Shown here piece after piece: positions 52,735 through 60,787 of a DNA stretch of 64,000 nt. Within the stretch, counting starts at the first letter, position 1. Every line of letters starts with the position of its first letter. This DNA is from Nocardia arizonensis (GTDB taxonomy: Bacteria > Actinomycetota > Actinomycetes > Mycobacteriales > Mycobacteriaceae). A program made the translations under genes and the position numbers. The DNA is taken from NCBI RefSeq assembly GCF_001310275.1, contig NZ_LGYZ01000083.1, positions 114,770 to 178,769 on the forward strand. The letters are read 5' to 3'. The notes beneath the pieces were generated by a model, which saw nothing but the letters and a program-made list of their open reading frames with translations, made no database searches and was not told the origin of the DNA.

Positions 52735-52878
52735 CTATCGGGAAATCGACCGGGCGCGGGCACAACGGCGTCCGAGCCCGCAAGCCCGTCGAGCCTCGAA
52801 AGTTCGAGCGGTCCCACCGACCGGACGGATCGGGGGCGAGTAACGCCCCACAGTGGAGGCACCCACCGGTGTCGACAT
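52735..52878 (-). CDS. 47-codon leader ORF between riboswitch and prpR
   Basis: Starts with an ATG that has GGAG eight bases upstream and ends with a TAG 22 bases before the prpR ATG. The peptide is rich in Arg, Pro and Gly, has no membrane segment and no family I recognise. It begins about 150 bases after the B12 box. It could be a leader peptide that couples riboswitch-controlled translation to prpR, a remnant of a former B12-regulated gene, or not translated at all. Confidence 0.35.
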   Translation of the reverse strand: MSTPVGASTVGRYSPPIRPVGGTARTFEARRACGLGRRCARARSISR

Positions 52879-53029
52879 GTCATGCGCTCCATTGATAGCG
52901 GGTAGGGCCACCACCCCGCTTCCGAACGCGCGCACGACAACACACCCGGGCGACGCCTGGGCGCATTCAGATGTCGGCGTAGCGCCCAATCCACGAGGCG
53001 ACAACCACCGGACACGATGTATCCGGTAC

Positions 53030-53250
53030 AGCGGGCAGGTCTTCGGACTCGCGGGCACCGGCCCGTTTCGGCCGACCCCGGCGAAATACGCCCGGGCTGC
53101 TACTACCAAGCCGTCGCTTCCCAGGCCACCGGCCCAGTGCTCATGTGACGACAGTCGCTCCCACTCACCGCTGCGGGACAGTCCCGGATTCCCACCGGGT
53201 TCCCTCTCACCCCTCGCCTCAGAACAAGGTCCCGGACGACAGGTTTCGAC
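53030..53250 (-). ncRNA. Cobalamin riboswitch upstream of prpR
   Basis: Read on the minus strand, the conserved core AACCCGGTGGGAATCCGGGA, followed by CTGTCCCGCAGCGGTGA, occupies about 53165-53202. GGGAAGCGACGGC lies around 53105-53120, and the B12 box GCGAGTCCGAAGACCTGCC is at 53034-53052. These are the signature blocks of the AdoCbl riboswitch, all in the right order and spacing. The RNA points towards the leader ORF and prpR, about 320 bases to the prpR start, with no other gene between. Such riboswitches normally shut down expression when B12 is present. Confidence 0.88.
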
Positions 53251-53589
53251 ATCCCCGCACGCCGAAGCGACCGGAGATGAACCAGCTGCACCGACCAGGA
53301 TAAACGGATCCCGCAAACCCCGAGCACCAGACCTGCGGTACTACCCCTCGGAGTGTTCGACCCGGGCGGCGTCAGGCTGTGCCGTGCCGCCGTCCTCTCC
53401 CTGACAGCGCGGCCGATCGGCCATCCCCCGCCCCCATGTAGCGATACATGCCCTCCGGCCACTTTCCGTCCGAGCGATGACCGGTGCGTCGATGAGGTTC
53501 GGTGCGTCGGTGGGTCACTCGGCAGTTGCTGGTCGAGGTAGCTGGTTCATCATGACGCGCACGGACCTCGGTGTCGCGGTGTCGAGTCA

Positions 53590-53770
53590 CTGCCCCTGAA
53601 CGTCGCAGGGGCGGTGGTGAGAGCGAACCCGGTGGGAATCCGGGACTGTCCCGCAGCGGTGAACGGGAACGAAGCCGTCAACAGCACTGGACTCCGGTCC
53701 GGGAAGCGACGGCCGGTAGGACGCGATGTCTGTCGGCGCGAGTCGTGCGCAACGCACTCTGCCTGTCCGC
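53590..53770 (+). ncRNA. Second cobalamin riboswitch, rightward, without an intact target
   Basis: On the plus strand AACCCGGTGGGAATCCGGGA, then CTGTCCCGCAGCGGTGA, is at about 53626-53672, GCACTGG at 53684-53690, GGGAAGCGACGGCCGG at 53701-53716, and a less regular B12 box GCGAGTCGTGC...CTCTGCCT at about 53738-53764. The core is the same as in the leftward riboswitch. The first ATG downstream (53774) opens only a frame of implausible composition, antisense to a gene remnant. I infer that the regulated gene was lost or that the RNA acts on something further right. Confidence 0.8.
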
Positions 53771-53829
53771 TCACCATGGTGGCGAGACTCTTCCGGCCAG
53801 GCGGGGCCCCTTCGTCGCTGATCAGCGAT

Positions 53830-54125
53830 TTCATCCGGGAGGTTCCGCGCCCGCTTCAGCGCCGCGAGGGCGAGGTCGATGGCGAGGAACGCGACCAGTG
53901 TGATGCCGAGCAGGGGCAGGAACCAGCCGATCGCAACGGCGAAGACCGCGAGCACGACGACCCCCGCGAGCGGGGCTCGGCCGATGCCGCCGCGCAGTGG
54001 TGGCCGCCCGAGGGCCCGCCCGAGCCAGAAGGCGAGCGCGTCCGCGGCGGACATCCAGGCAGGTTCGAAATACACTGCGGGCGCGGCGATCTCGGCCGCG
54101 GCTTGAAGGCCGACTTCGCTTAGCC
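53830..54125 (-). pseudogene. Remnant of a membrane protein, possibly PepSY-associated type
   Basis: On the minus strand about 95 codons have strong protein character: ALAFWLGRALGRPPLRGG, two hydrophobic helices around LAGVVVLAVFAVAIGWFLPLLGITLVAFLAIDLALAAL, and a basic end KRARN. This resembles the C-terminus of PepSY-type membrane proteins of iron-uptake loci in actinobacteria, but the N-terminal domains are missing and the frame runs on into the antisense of the riboswitch without a stop. I regard it as a decayed fragment; the family call is tentative. Confidence 0.4.
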
Positions 54126-54367
54126 GCTCGATGAAGAGTCCGGTCTGAAAGTTCGGTCCAGTCTCGTGAGAAGCCCCGGCGCGAGGTCGACCGGCGACCA
54201 TTCGGCGAGACCGGAACCGCGTACCGCCGACTGCTCGGAGCTCGACTCTCGCAGCATCGCTGGACTTCCCCTCGCTATCGCCACCCGCCGACCTCGGTCG
54301 TGGAACTCACTCCAGCGGTGTCGAGACAACCGCGAAGGGCGCAACTCCCGCCACCCCACTATGCAAA

Positions 54368-54382
54368 TGGGAATCATTATCA
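54368..54382. promoter_or_regulatory. Zur/Fur-like metal box upstream of the secreted protein gene
   Basis: TGGGAATCATTATCA differs from the actinobacterial Zur consensus TGAAAATCATTTTCA at three positions and keeps its dyad symmetry. It lies 39 bases before the ATG at 54421, where a repressor would block transcription. A similar sequence precedes the metallophore-like operon at 55201. Whether zinc or iron is sensed cannot be decided from two sites. Confidence 0.55.
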
Positions 54383-54420
54383 GTAATATTCTCTTCGGCG
54401 CTCAGCCACCCGGAATACAG

Positions 54421-55143
54421 ATGAGGAAACCGAAGATGTTCATCACGAAGACCGCCGCCGCGGGCCTGGGGGCGGCGATGCTGTTCACCGCCATGACATT
54501 CGGCCAGGGCAGCGCACACGCGACTTACACCGACGCGGTGGGGTTCCGCGCCGAGACCACCGAAACCGCCACCGTCATCACCACCGACGCGGGCTCGCTG
54601 ACGGTCGAGGACGGCGTCTTCAAGATCAAGGCGGCCGACGGAGCCACGCTCGCGGGCAGCGAACTGTCGTTCCGGGTCGATGACTTCGTGTTCCCGATCG
54701 AGGCGAAGGTCGATGACCGCACTGCGGTCCTGACCCCGCGATTCGACCTCGCCCACGCGAAATATCAGCCGGTCGCGCTTCCGTTCGAGGACAAGGCGCC
54801 GTGGAAGAACGAGTACGACCGCGAGCAGGCCGCCTGGAGCCGCATGACGAGCACCATCTCGATGGGCGCGACGATCGGCACCCTCGTCGGCGGACTCGGC
54901 GGGGCCGCGGTGGGCTGCCTACTCGGCGGCATCGCCGGAGCGACAGTCGCGTCGGCGACCATCGTCGGACTGTTCGGGCCCTTCGTCCCGGCCGCGGCCG
55001 TCGGTTGCGTCGGCGGAATCGTCGCGGTCGGCGCGCTCGGCACCGTCGCGGGACAGCTGCTGGTGACCGCGCCGGTCGCGATCCTGGCCGCCGCGCAGTA
55101 CTTCACCACACTGAACTCTCCCGCCCCGACGCCGGCCAAGTAG
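54421..55143 (+). CDS. Secreted hydrophobic-tail protein, DUF8020-like (Nocardia type)
   Basis: 240 residues. A signal peptide of about 34 residues ends in GSAHA. Residues 35-135 form a beta-rich domain (ETATVITTDAGSLTVEDGVFKI, GSELSFRVDDFVFPIEAKVDD), and the C-terminal half has Gly/Ala-rich hydrophobic segments (GATIGTLVGGLGGAAVGCLLGGIAG and following) that may insert in a membrane. The layout recalls a protein family I know from Nocardia; the function is not known. Its own metal-type box and position before the metallophore-like operon suggest a cell-envelope role under metal limitation. Confidence 0.75.
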   Translation: MRKPKMFITKTAAAGLGAAMLFTAMTFGQGSAHATYTDAVGFRAETTETATVITTDAGSLTVEDGVFKIKAADGATLAGSELSFRVDDFVFPIEAKVDDRTAVLTPRFDLAHAKYQPVALPFEDKAPWKNEYDREQAAWSRMTSTISMGATIGTLVGGLGGAAVGCLLGGIAGATVASATIVGLFGPFVPAAAVGCVGGIVAVGALGTVAGQLLVTAPVAILAAAQYFTTLNSPAPTPAK

Positions 55144-55156
55144 TCCGAAGAGTTCG

Positions 55157-55194
55157 ATGCTCGAAACCTCTTCTCCCGGGAAGGTTTCGAGCAT
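55157..55194 (+). terminator. Strong hairpin terminator after the secreted protein gene
   Basis: ATGCTCGAAACC (55157-55168) and GGTTTCGAGCAT (55183-55194) form a perfect 12-base-pair stem with a 14-base loop that could pair further (TCTCCCGGGA). There is no U-run, as is common in actinobacterial terminators. It separates the secreted-protein gene from the operon starting at 55245, so the operon needs its own promoter. Confidence 0.75.
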
Positions 55195-55200
55195 GCTCAG

Positions 55201-55218
55201 TAACGATTATCATTTCCA
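55201..55218. promoter_or_regulatory. Zur/Fur-like metal box upstream of the metallophore-like operon
   Basis: TAACGATTATCATTTCCA, read on the other strand TGGAAATGATAATCGTTA, shares TGGRAATSATWATC with the box at 54368. It matches the Zur consensus at about 11 of 15 positions. It is 27 bases before the GTG of the first gene of the operon. I infer metal-dependent repression of the whole operon. Confidence 0.55.
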
Positions 55219-55244
55219 TACACTCTAGGTGACGAGGAGACCGC

Positions 55245-56510
55245 GTGGGACATCTACTCATGGTGGAGAGCTGGGTCGGATCGATGAGCACACTGCTTCC
55301 CCGAGGCATTCACGACCGAGGGCATACCTTCACCTTCCTCACCCGCGACCTCGGCCACTACCTGCGAGCCGTCCCCGATCCTGCCCATCCCCTGCTCTCG
55401 GCGGCCAACATCGTGTCCGCGGACAGCAACGACGAGTCGGCTGTCGCGTCCTACGCGCGCGACCTGCACCGAGTGTTGCGCTTCGACGGCGTCCTGTCCT
55501 CCTGCGACTACTACCTTCCGACGGTGGCGAGCATCGCCGCCGAACTCGGACTGCCCGGACCGCGCCGCGACGCCGTCGCCGCGGCGTGCGACAAGGCCAA
55601 GACGCGCGAACTCTGCTCAGCGGCGGGCGTTCCCGGCCCCCACTACGCTGTCGCCGCCCGCTGGGCCGATATCGCCGCCGCCGCCGAGGAGATCGGATAC
55701 CCGGTGGTCGTGAAGCCGATCGACCTGTGCGGCGGCATGTTCGTGCGTCGGGTCGAGGACGTCGATCAACTGCGGGCGGCTGTCGACGCGATCGCAGGCT
55801 TCCCGGTCAACGCGCGCGGACAGGCGCGGGCGCCGCAAGTCCTGGTCGAACAGTGCCTGGTGGGCGAGGAATTCAGCGTCGAAACCGTCACGGTCGGCGG
55901 CCGGACCACGATCGTCGGAATCACCGACAAACGGGTGGTCGGCGACGGATGCTACATCGAGGCCGGTCACATGTTCCCCGCCGCGCTCGCGCCCGCACTG
56001 GCCGAAAGCATCGGCGGCCTCGCGGTTTCCGCGATCCAGGCCCTGGGCCTGGACGGCACGGTGGCCCACACCGAGGTGAAACTGACCGCCGAGGGACCAC
56101 GCCTGATCGAGGTCAACCCCCGCCCGGCGGGAAACCGGATCACCGAATTGGTGCGGCGTGTGACGGGTATCGACCTCGCCGCCGCGCACGCGGATCTCGC
56201 CGCGGGCGTCGAACCCGATCTCGCGCAGCGGGATACGGGTATCGGCAGCGCGGCGATCGCCTTCCTCGTCCCCGACCGCACGGGTGAACTCGAGGAGATC
56301 GTCGGTGCGCAGCGGTGGTCCGAGACCGAGCACATCGTCGAACACACGCTGGCCGCACCGGGTAAGACGGTGCGCGCCGCGAACAGCAACAACGAGTACC
56401 TGGGCCACGTGATGGTCGTGGACGAGAAACCGGGAACCGCGGGGGCCATCGCGGCCGACCTCATCGAGGAACTGCGCGTGTCCTTCCGTGACGACAGCGA
56501 ACGCGCATGA
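55245..56510 (+). CDS. ATP-grasp ligase
   Basis: 421 residues from GTG with ACGAGGAGA upstream. The ATP-grasp core is clear: CDKAKTRELCSAAGVPGP, YPVVVKPIDLCGG with an ATP-binding Lys, QVLVEQCLVGEEFSVE, and LIEVNPRPAGNRI with the Mg ligands Glu and Asn. These ligases join a carboxylate to an amine through an acyl phosphate (carnosine synthase, dapdiamide and BacD-like enzymes). First gene of the operon; it probably forms the amide bond of the small product. Confidence 0.88.
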   Translation: MGHLLMVESWVGSMSTLLPRGIHDRGHTFTFLTRDLGHYLRAVPDPAHPLLSAANIVSADSNDESAVASYARDLHRVLRFDGVLSSCDYYLPTVASIAAELGLPGPRRDAVAAACDKAKTRELCSAAGVPGPHYAVAARWADIAAAAEEIGYPVVVKPIDLCGGMFVRRVEDVDQLRAAVDAIAGFPVNARGQARAPQVLVEQCLVGEEFSVETVTVGGRTTIVGITDKRVVGDGCYIEAGHMFPAALAPALAESIGGLAVSAIQALGLDGTVAHTEVKLTAEGPRLIEVNPRPAGNRITELVRRVTGIDLAAAHADLAAGVEPDLAQRDTGIGSAAIAFLVPDRTGELEEIVGAQRWSETEHIVEHTLAAPGKTVRAANSNNEYLGHVMVVDEKPGTAGAIAADLIEELRVSFRDDSERA

Positions 56511-57367
56511 CCGAAACGCACACCACGCGGGCCCCCTCCGGCTTTCGAACCGTGGCGGCGCTGATCGACAGCGTCCGTGCGGGGTCAATCGGTCCCGCCC
56601 CCGACACGATCTCGGTCTCGACGGCGTTCCTCACCGCTTACGGCACCCGCCACACCGGCCGCACCAACGGGTATCGCAACGAGATCCTCAGCCTGCGAAT
56701 CGGATCGGCGGTGGGATCGTGCGGCGCCGAACCCGGACACCACCACGAGCTCTCCGAGGCCCTCGACCAGTGCGTGGGCACGACGGTCTCCGACCTGCTC
56801 GACCATCCGATCCCCGCCGTTCGGATCGCAGCCCTGGACGGCTATCTCATGCATGTGCATCCCCATCCGCGAGCCGCCGGGTGTTCCGGCGCGGCGATCG
56901 TCGTGGACGGACCGTCCTCGCTGGCCAAATCACAGGTCCGAGCGCGGACGGTAGCCGATCTGCTCCCCGTCGCCGGGGTGCGTACTGTCCTGGTGATCGG
57001 TGTGGTCAACTCCCTGCTGGCCCAACTCCGGGCCCGCGGGATCAGCTATATCGCATGCGACGCGGTCGGCGGCGTGACCGAATGGGGCGAGCCGGTCCTG
57101 ACGTCCACCTCCCTGGTCACCGCGGACTACGACGCGCTGCTCGTCACCGGAATGACCTTGGTCAACGGCAGTTTCGACGACGTGTTGCGCGACGCGAGCC
57201 AACGCGACATCCCGTTGGTCATGTTCGCCCAGAGCGGCAGCGCGGTGCTGCCGTGGTTCCTCGGAGATGGCGCGGTCACCGCGATTTCCGCCGAACCATA
57301 TCCCTTCTTCTCCCTCGACGGCGGTCCGAGCACCCATTTCCACTACCGTCGATCGGAGAGGCGATGA
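56507..57367 (+). CDS. Rossmann-like DUF364 (putative heavy-metal chelation) protein
   Basis: 286 residues from ATG, ATGA-coupled to the ligase. The N-terminal half (STAFLTAYGTRHTGRTNGYRNEIL) and the C-terminal Rossmann half (VRTVLVIGVVNSL, YDALLVTGMTLVNGSFDDVL) match the DUF364/DUF4213 pair, a fold combining an enolase N-domain-like part with a Rossmann domain and proposed to bind metal. His-rich GHHHEL and MHVHPHP could bind metal. It may handle metal insertion or release for the product. Confidence 0.7.
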   Translation: MTETHTTRAPSGFRTVAALIDSVRAGSIGPAPDTISVSTAFLTAYGTRHTGRTNGYRNEILSLRIGSAVGSCGAEPGHHHELSEALDQCVGTTVSDLLDHPIPAVRIAALDGYLMHVHPHPRAAGCSGAAIVVDGPSSLAKSQVRARTVADLLPVAGVRTVLVIGVVNSLLAQLRARGISYIACDAVGGVTEWGEPVLTSTSLVTADYDALLVTGMTLVNGSFDDVLRDASQRDIPLVMFAQSGSAVLPWFLGDGAVTAISAEPYPFFSLDGGPSTHFHYRRSERR

Positions 57368-58434
57368 CCGCCGCGGCCCATCCGCACGCTGGACGACACG
57401 AACTCCTCCGCATGATCGGCGGCACGCCTTTGGCCCGAATTCCCGTGGGGTCCGCGAGCCGAGCCCACTACTGGGCCAAGATCGAAGACGCCGGACTCGG
57501 CGGCATGAAAGCGCGTGCCGCCGCCTCGATGCTGCTCGCGGCGATCGATCGCGGCGAACTGCGCCCCGGCGCGCCGATCGTCGAATCCAGCAGCGGCACA
57601 CTCGGTGTCGGACTCGCCTTGGCGGGCCGGGCACTGGGGCATCCGGTGATCCTGGTGGTCGACCGCGAACTCGAACCCGACATGCGCAGATTGTTCGACA
57701 TCTACGGAGTACGACTCGAGATCGTCGACGCGGCGCACCACGAGGGCGGTTGGCAGCGCGCACGCCTGGACCGCTTGGCCGAAGTGGTCGCCGCGACTCC
57801 GGACGCCTACTGGCCCGACCAGTACAACAACCCCGACAACGCGCTCGGCTACACCGCGATGGCCGAGGAGATCCTGGCCCAAGCCGAGCCGATGGATATC
57901 CTGGTCGCCAGTGTCGGCTCAGGGGGGCACTGCGCGGGCCTGACCAGGACACTGCGACGACACTGGCCCCGGCTGCGCGTCGTCGGCGTGGATTCGGTGA
58001 ACTCCCGCATCTTCGGCCAGCCGTGTAAGGACCGGATCATGCGGGGGTTGGGCAGCAGCATCCTACCGCGCAACGTCGTCTATTCCGACTACGACGAAGT
58101 GCATTGGGTGGGTCCGGTCGAGACGGTCGCCTCCTGCCGGTCGGTGGCCGCGCTCACCTGTCTGGCGGGCGGATGGAGCACCGGCGCCGTGGCTCTCGTG
58201 GCGAACTGGCTGGCCCGCGAGGAACCGGCGGCACGGGTGCTGACCGTGTTCCCAGACGGTCCGCACCGATATCTACACACCATCTACGACGACGACTGGT
58301 GCGCGGTACGCGGACTCCTGGCGACGCCGCGCTCCGAACCGACCGAACTCGCCGACCCCGGCGAGACAGAGGTCGACGGCTGGGGTCGGTGCCGCGTCGT
58401 GCGCGATCCCGCGATTCGAGAGGTGCGGTCGTGA
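57364..58434 (+). CDS. PLP-dependent cysteine synthase-family enzyme (SbnA-like)
   Basis: 356 residues from ATG. MIGGTPLARI, the PLP lysine in GGMKARAA near residue 44, the substrate loop ESSSGTLGVGLA near 80, and the phosphate-binding VGSGGHCAGL near 185 define a fold-type II beta-replacement enzyme close to SbnA/CysK. SbnA makes an aminocarboxyalkyl diaminopropionate from O-phosphoserine. With a GHMP kinase in the same operon to supply a phosphorylated Ser or Thr, I infer an analogous C-N or C-S bond formation. Coupled to both neighbours. Confidence 0.85.
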   Translation: MTAAAHPHAGRHELLRMIGGTPLARIPVGSASRAHYWAKIEDAGLGGMKARAAASMLLAAIDRGELRPGAPIVESSSGTLGVGLALAGRALGHPVILVVDRELEPDMRRLFDIYGVRLEIVDAAHHEGGWQRARLDRLAEVVAATPDAYWPDQYNNPDNALGYTAMAEEILAQAEPMDILVASVGSGGHCAGLTRTLRRHWPRLRVVGVDSVNSRIFGQPCKDRIMRGLGSSILPRNVVYSDYDEVHWVGPVETVASCRSVAALTCLAGGWSTGAVALVANWLAREEPAARVLTVFPDGPHRYLHTIYDDDWCAVRGLLATPRSEPTELADPGETEVDGWGRCRVVRDPAIREVRS

Positions 58435-59477
58435 AACTCGATTGGCACAGCATCCGTATCGAGTTGCGCGAGCCACTGCGCATCTCACGCGCGACCATGT
58501 CGACGCGAGACGCCGTGTGGGTCACATTCACCGATGCTGACACCCTCGGCCGCGGCGAAGTCGTCACCAGTCCACGTCTCGGCATCACCCTCGATGCCAT
58601 CGATCGGGCGCTGCGGCAGGTGGCCGACTGGGTTGCCACCGAACGGGATCCGCGAGAACTGCGCGTTCGACTACCCGAACTGCGCGCGCTGCTTCCCGAC
58701 GCGCTGCCGGTGGTCGCCGCGGTCGACGTTGCCCTGCACGACTTCCTGGCGATCCGGGCCGGACAACCCCTCGACGCCTACCTCGGTATGCCGCAATGGG
58801 ATTCGGCGCCGACGGCGTACACACTCGGCATCGTGCCGGTCGAGAATGCGGTACGCGGCGCCCGCGAACTCACCGCGGCGGGTTTCACCGTCCTCAAATT
58901 GAAGTTGGGAAGCACTACCCCCGACGACGACATCGCCCGGGTGCGTGCGGTGCGAGCGGCCGCCCCCGACGCCCGGCTGATCCTCGATCCCAACGGAGCC
59001 TGGGACGCCGAGACCGCGGTGCGCGTACTCACCGACTTGGCCGACGCGCGGATAGCCGCGGTCGAACAGCCCGTCCCCGCGGGCGAACTCGCGGCACTGG
59101 ACGCGGTAGCCGCCGCGATACCGATGCCGGTGATCGCCGACGAGGACGCGGGCACGGTCGAGCAACTGGAACTACTGCCGCCCTCCGTGGCCGGTATCAA
59201 CATCAAGCTCGCCGAGTGCGGCGGACTGCACGCCGCCGTCGCGATGATCGAGTGGGCCAGGACCGCGCGCATGGATGTCATGCTCGGCTGCCAAGCCTCC
59301 ACGTCGGCGAGTATCGCGCCCGCCGCGCATCTCAGCGGCGCCGCGCGCTGGATCGACCTGGACGGCCACCTCCTCATCGCCGACGACCCCTGGCGCGGAC
59401 TCGCCGGTTCCGACGGGATACTCCGCAGGCCCGCGGGCCTCGGCTCGGGCATCGAACGCCGGGAAACCGCCGCATGA
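58431..59477 (+). CDS. Enolase-superfamily enzyme, dipeptide epimerase-like
   Basis: 348 residues from GTG. The catalytic set of the muconate-lactonising/Ala-Glu epimerase subgroup is present: KLKLG (KxK base), metal ligands in ILDPNGAWD, VEQPV and IADEDAG, and a second Lys in GINIKLAECGG. It would abstract a proton alpha to a carboxylate, epimerising an amino acid centre, possibly of a dipeptide made by the ATP-grasp ligase. The coupled arrangement implies a stereochemical step in one pathway. Confidence 0.87.
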   Translation: MKLDWHSIRIELREPLRISRATMSTRDAVWVTFTDADTLGRGEVVTSPRLGITLDAIDRALRQVADWVATERDPRELRVRLPELRALLPDALPVVAAVDVALHDFLAIRAGQPLDAYLGMPQWDSAPTAYTLGIVPVENAVRGARELTAAGFTVLKLKLGSTTPDDDIARVRAVRAAAPDARLILDPNGAWDAETAVRVLTDLADARIAAVEQPVPAGELAALDAVAAAIPMPVIADEDAGTVEQLELLPPSVAGINIKLAECGGLHAAVAMIEWARTARMDVMLGCQASTSASIAPAAHLSGAARWIDLDGHLLIADDPWRGLAGSDGILRRPAGLGSGIERRETAA

Positions 59478-60787
59478 CCACGCTGCGCTTGTTCCGAACC
59501 TTCCCCTTGTCGGTGCGGTTGCTGCTGGTCAACCAATTGGCGGGCAATATCGGGTTCTACATGCTCATTCCGTTCCTGGCCGATTATCTGCTCGAGGATC
59601 TGGCGCTTTCGGCCGCGGTGGTCGGTGTGGTGCTCGGGGTGCGCAACCTCAGCCAGCAAGGACTGTTCCTGGTCGGTGGCACCGCCGCCGACCGCCTGGG
59701 GGCACGGCGGGTGATCATCGTCGGCGCCGCGATCCGCGCGACCGGTTTCACACTCTTCGCGGTCGGCGGCTCACTGCCGGTCGTCCTGCTCGCATCCGTC
59801 CTGACCGGTTTCGCCGGCGCGCTGTTCAACCCGGCGGTCCGCGCCTACATCGCCCGCGACAGCGACGACCGCGCCGCCGACGCCTTCGCGCTGTTCAACA
59901 TCTTCGGCAATGTCGGCTCGGCCGCCGGACCGATCGTCGGAACCGTATTGATCTCACTGGGATTCCGGCTCACCGCGGTGGTCGCGGCCGGGGTGTTCCT
60001 CACCCTGACCATCGCCCAGCTGCTGCTGTTGCCGGACCGCCGCGCCACACCGAGCGGCACCCACGTGCTCGGCGATCTCGCCACCCTGGCGCGCCACCGC
60101 GCGTTCTGGCTGTTCGCCGTCGCGCTGATGGGCATGTTCGCGTTGCAGAGCCAGATCTACTTCATCTTCACCCTGCAAGCACAGAACGCGGCAGGCGATA
60201 CCGCGGGCGCTGCCGCCGTCGCGGCGTTGTTCCTCACCGAGACGGTCGTGATCCTGGCCTTGCAGGTGCGTATCACCCGCGTATTCGGCTCCCGCGCCCG
60301 CGGTCCCGCCATGGCCATCGGCATGGCCGTCATGGGCGGCGCGTTCCTGGTGCCGCCCGCGGCCGCGCGGGTCATCGACGCGGTCACCGACGGTGGCGCT
60401 CCGCTCGTCGTGGCGGTCGTCCCCGTCCTTATCGCGGCCGCGATCCTGGCGATCGGCATCATGACCGTCCAGCCGTTCGTCAACGAACTCATCCCGCGGT
60501 TCGGCGGCCCAAGCCTGACCGGAACCTACTATGGGGCCTTCTATCTGGTTTCCGGCGTGTTCACGGTGACGCTCACCTCGACAGTGGGCAGCGCGATCGA
60601 CCGCCTGGGCGGTGCTCTCGCGTGGTGGCCCGCGTCGCTGTGCGCCGCGACGGGCTTCGCCTCGGCCGCGGCGGTACTCGCGCTGCACCGATCCGGCGTA
60701 CTGCCCGCCCCCGGCGGGGGTGCTGCCGAACGCGTTCCCACCGCCCTCGTGAAAGGTGAATCCGCCGATGACACCGACCGGCACTAG
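59474..60787 (+). CDS. Major facilitator superfamily exporter
   Basis: 437 residues with about 12 hydrophobic segments; the loop GGTAADRLGARRVI between helices 2 and 3 is the MFS signature (GxxxDRxGxR), and a similar loop occurs in the second half. Position among the biosynthetic genes, before the uptake system, makes export of the finished product the likely role. The next gene begins 20 bases inside its end. Confidence 0.87.
   Translation: MTTLRLFRTFPLSVRLLLVNQLAGNIGFYMLIPFLADYLLEDLALSAAVVGVVLGVRNLSQQGLFLVGGTAADRLGARRVIIVGAAIRATGFTLFAVGGSLPVVLLASVLTGFAGALFNPAVRAYIARDSDDRAADAFALFNIFGNVGSAAGPIVGTVLISLGFRLTAVVAAGVFLTLTIAQLLLLPDRRATPSGTHVLGDLATLARHRAFWLFAVALMGMFALQSQIYFIFTLQAQNAAGDTAGAAAVAALFLTETVVILALQVRITRVFGSRARGPAMAIGMAVMGGAFLVPPAAARVIDAVTDGGAPLVVAVVPVLIAAAILAIGIMTVQPFVNELIPRFGGPSLTGTYYGAFYLVSGVFTVTLTSTVGSAIDRLGGALAWWPASLCAATGFASAAAVLALHRSGVLPAPGGGAAERVPTALVKGESADDTDRH

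Noticed and set aside
52713..53015. 100-residue N-terminal extension of PrpR
   Set aside because: The frame is open but the extension has no similarity to the family; a good start at 52712 gives the usual PrpR N-terminus and length.
53774..54123. Plus-strand gene directly after the second riboswitch
   Set aside because: The encoded protein is almost entirely charged residues and glycine with no domain, while the opposite strand reads as hydrophobic helices; it is the antisense of a remnant.
54421..55143. Secreted protein as a target of the rightward riboswitch
   Set aside because: It is about 650 bases from the riboswitch and has its own metal-type box; direct control is not supported, though read-through is not excluded.
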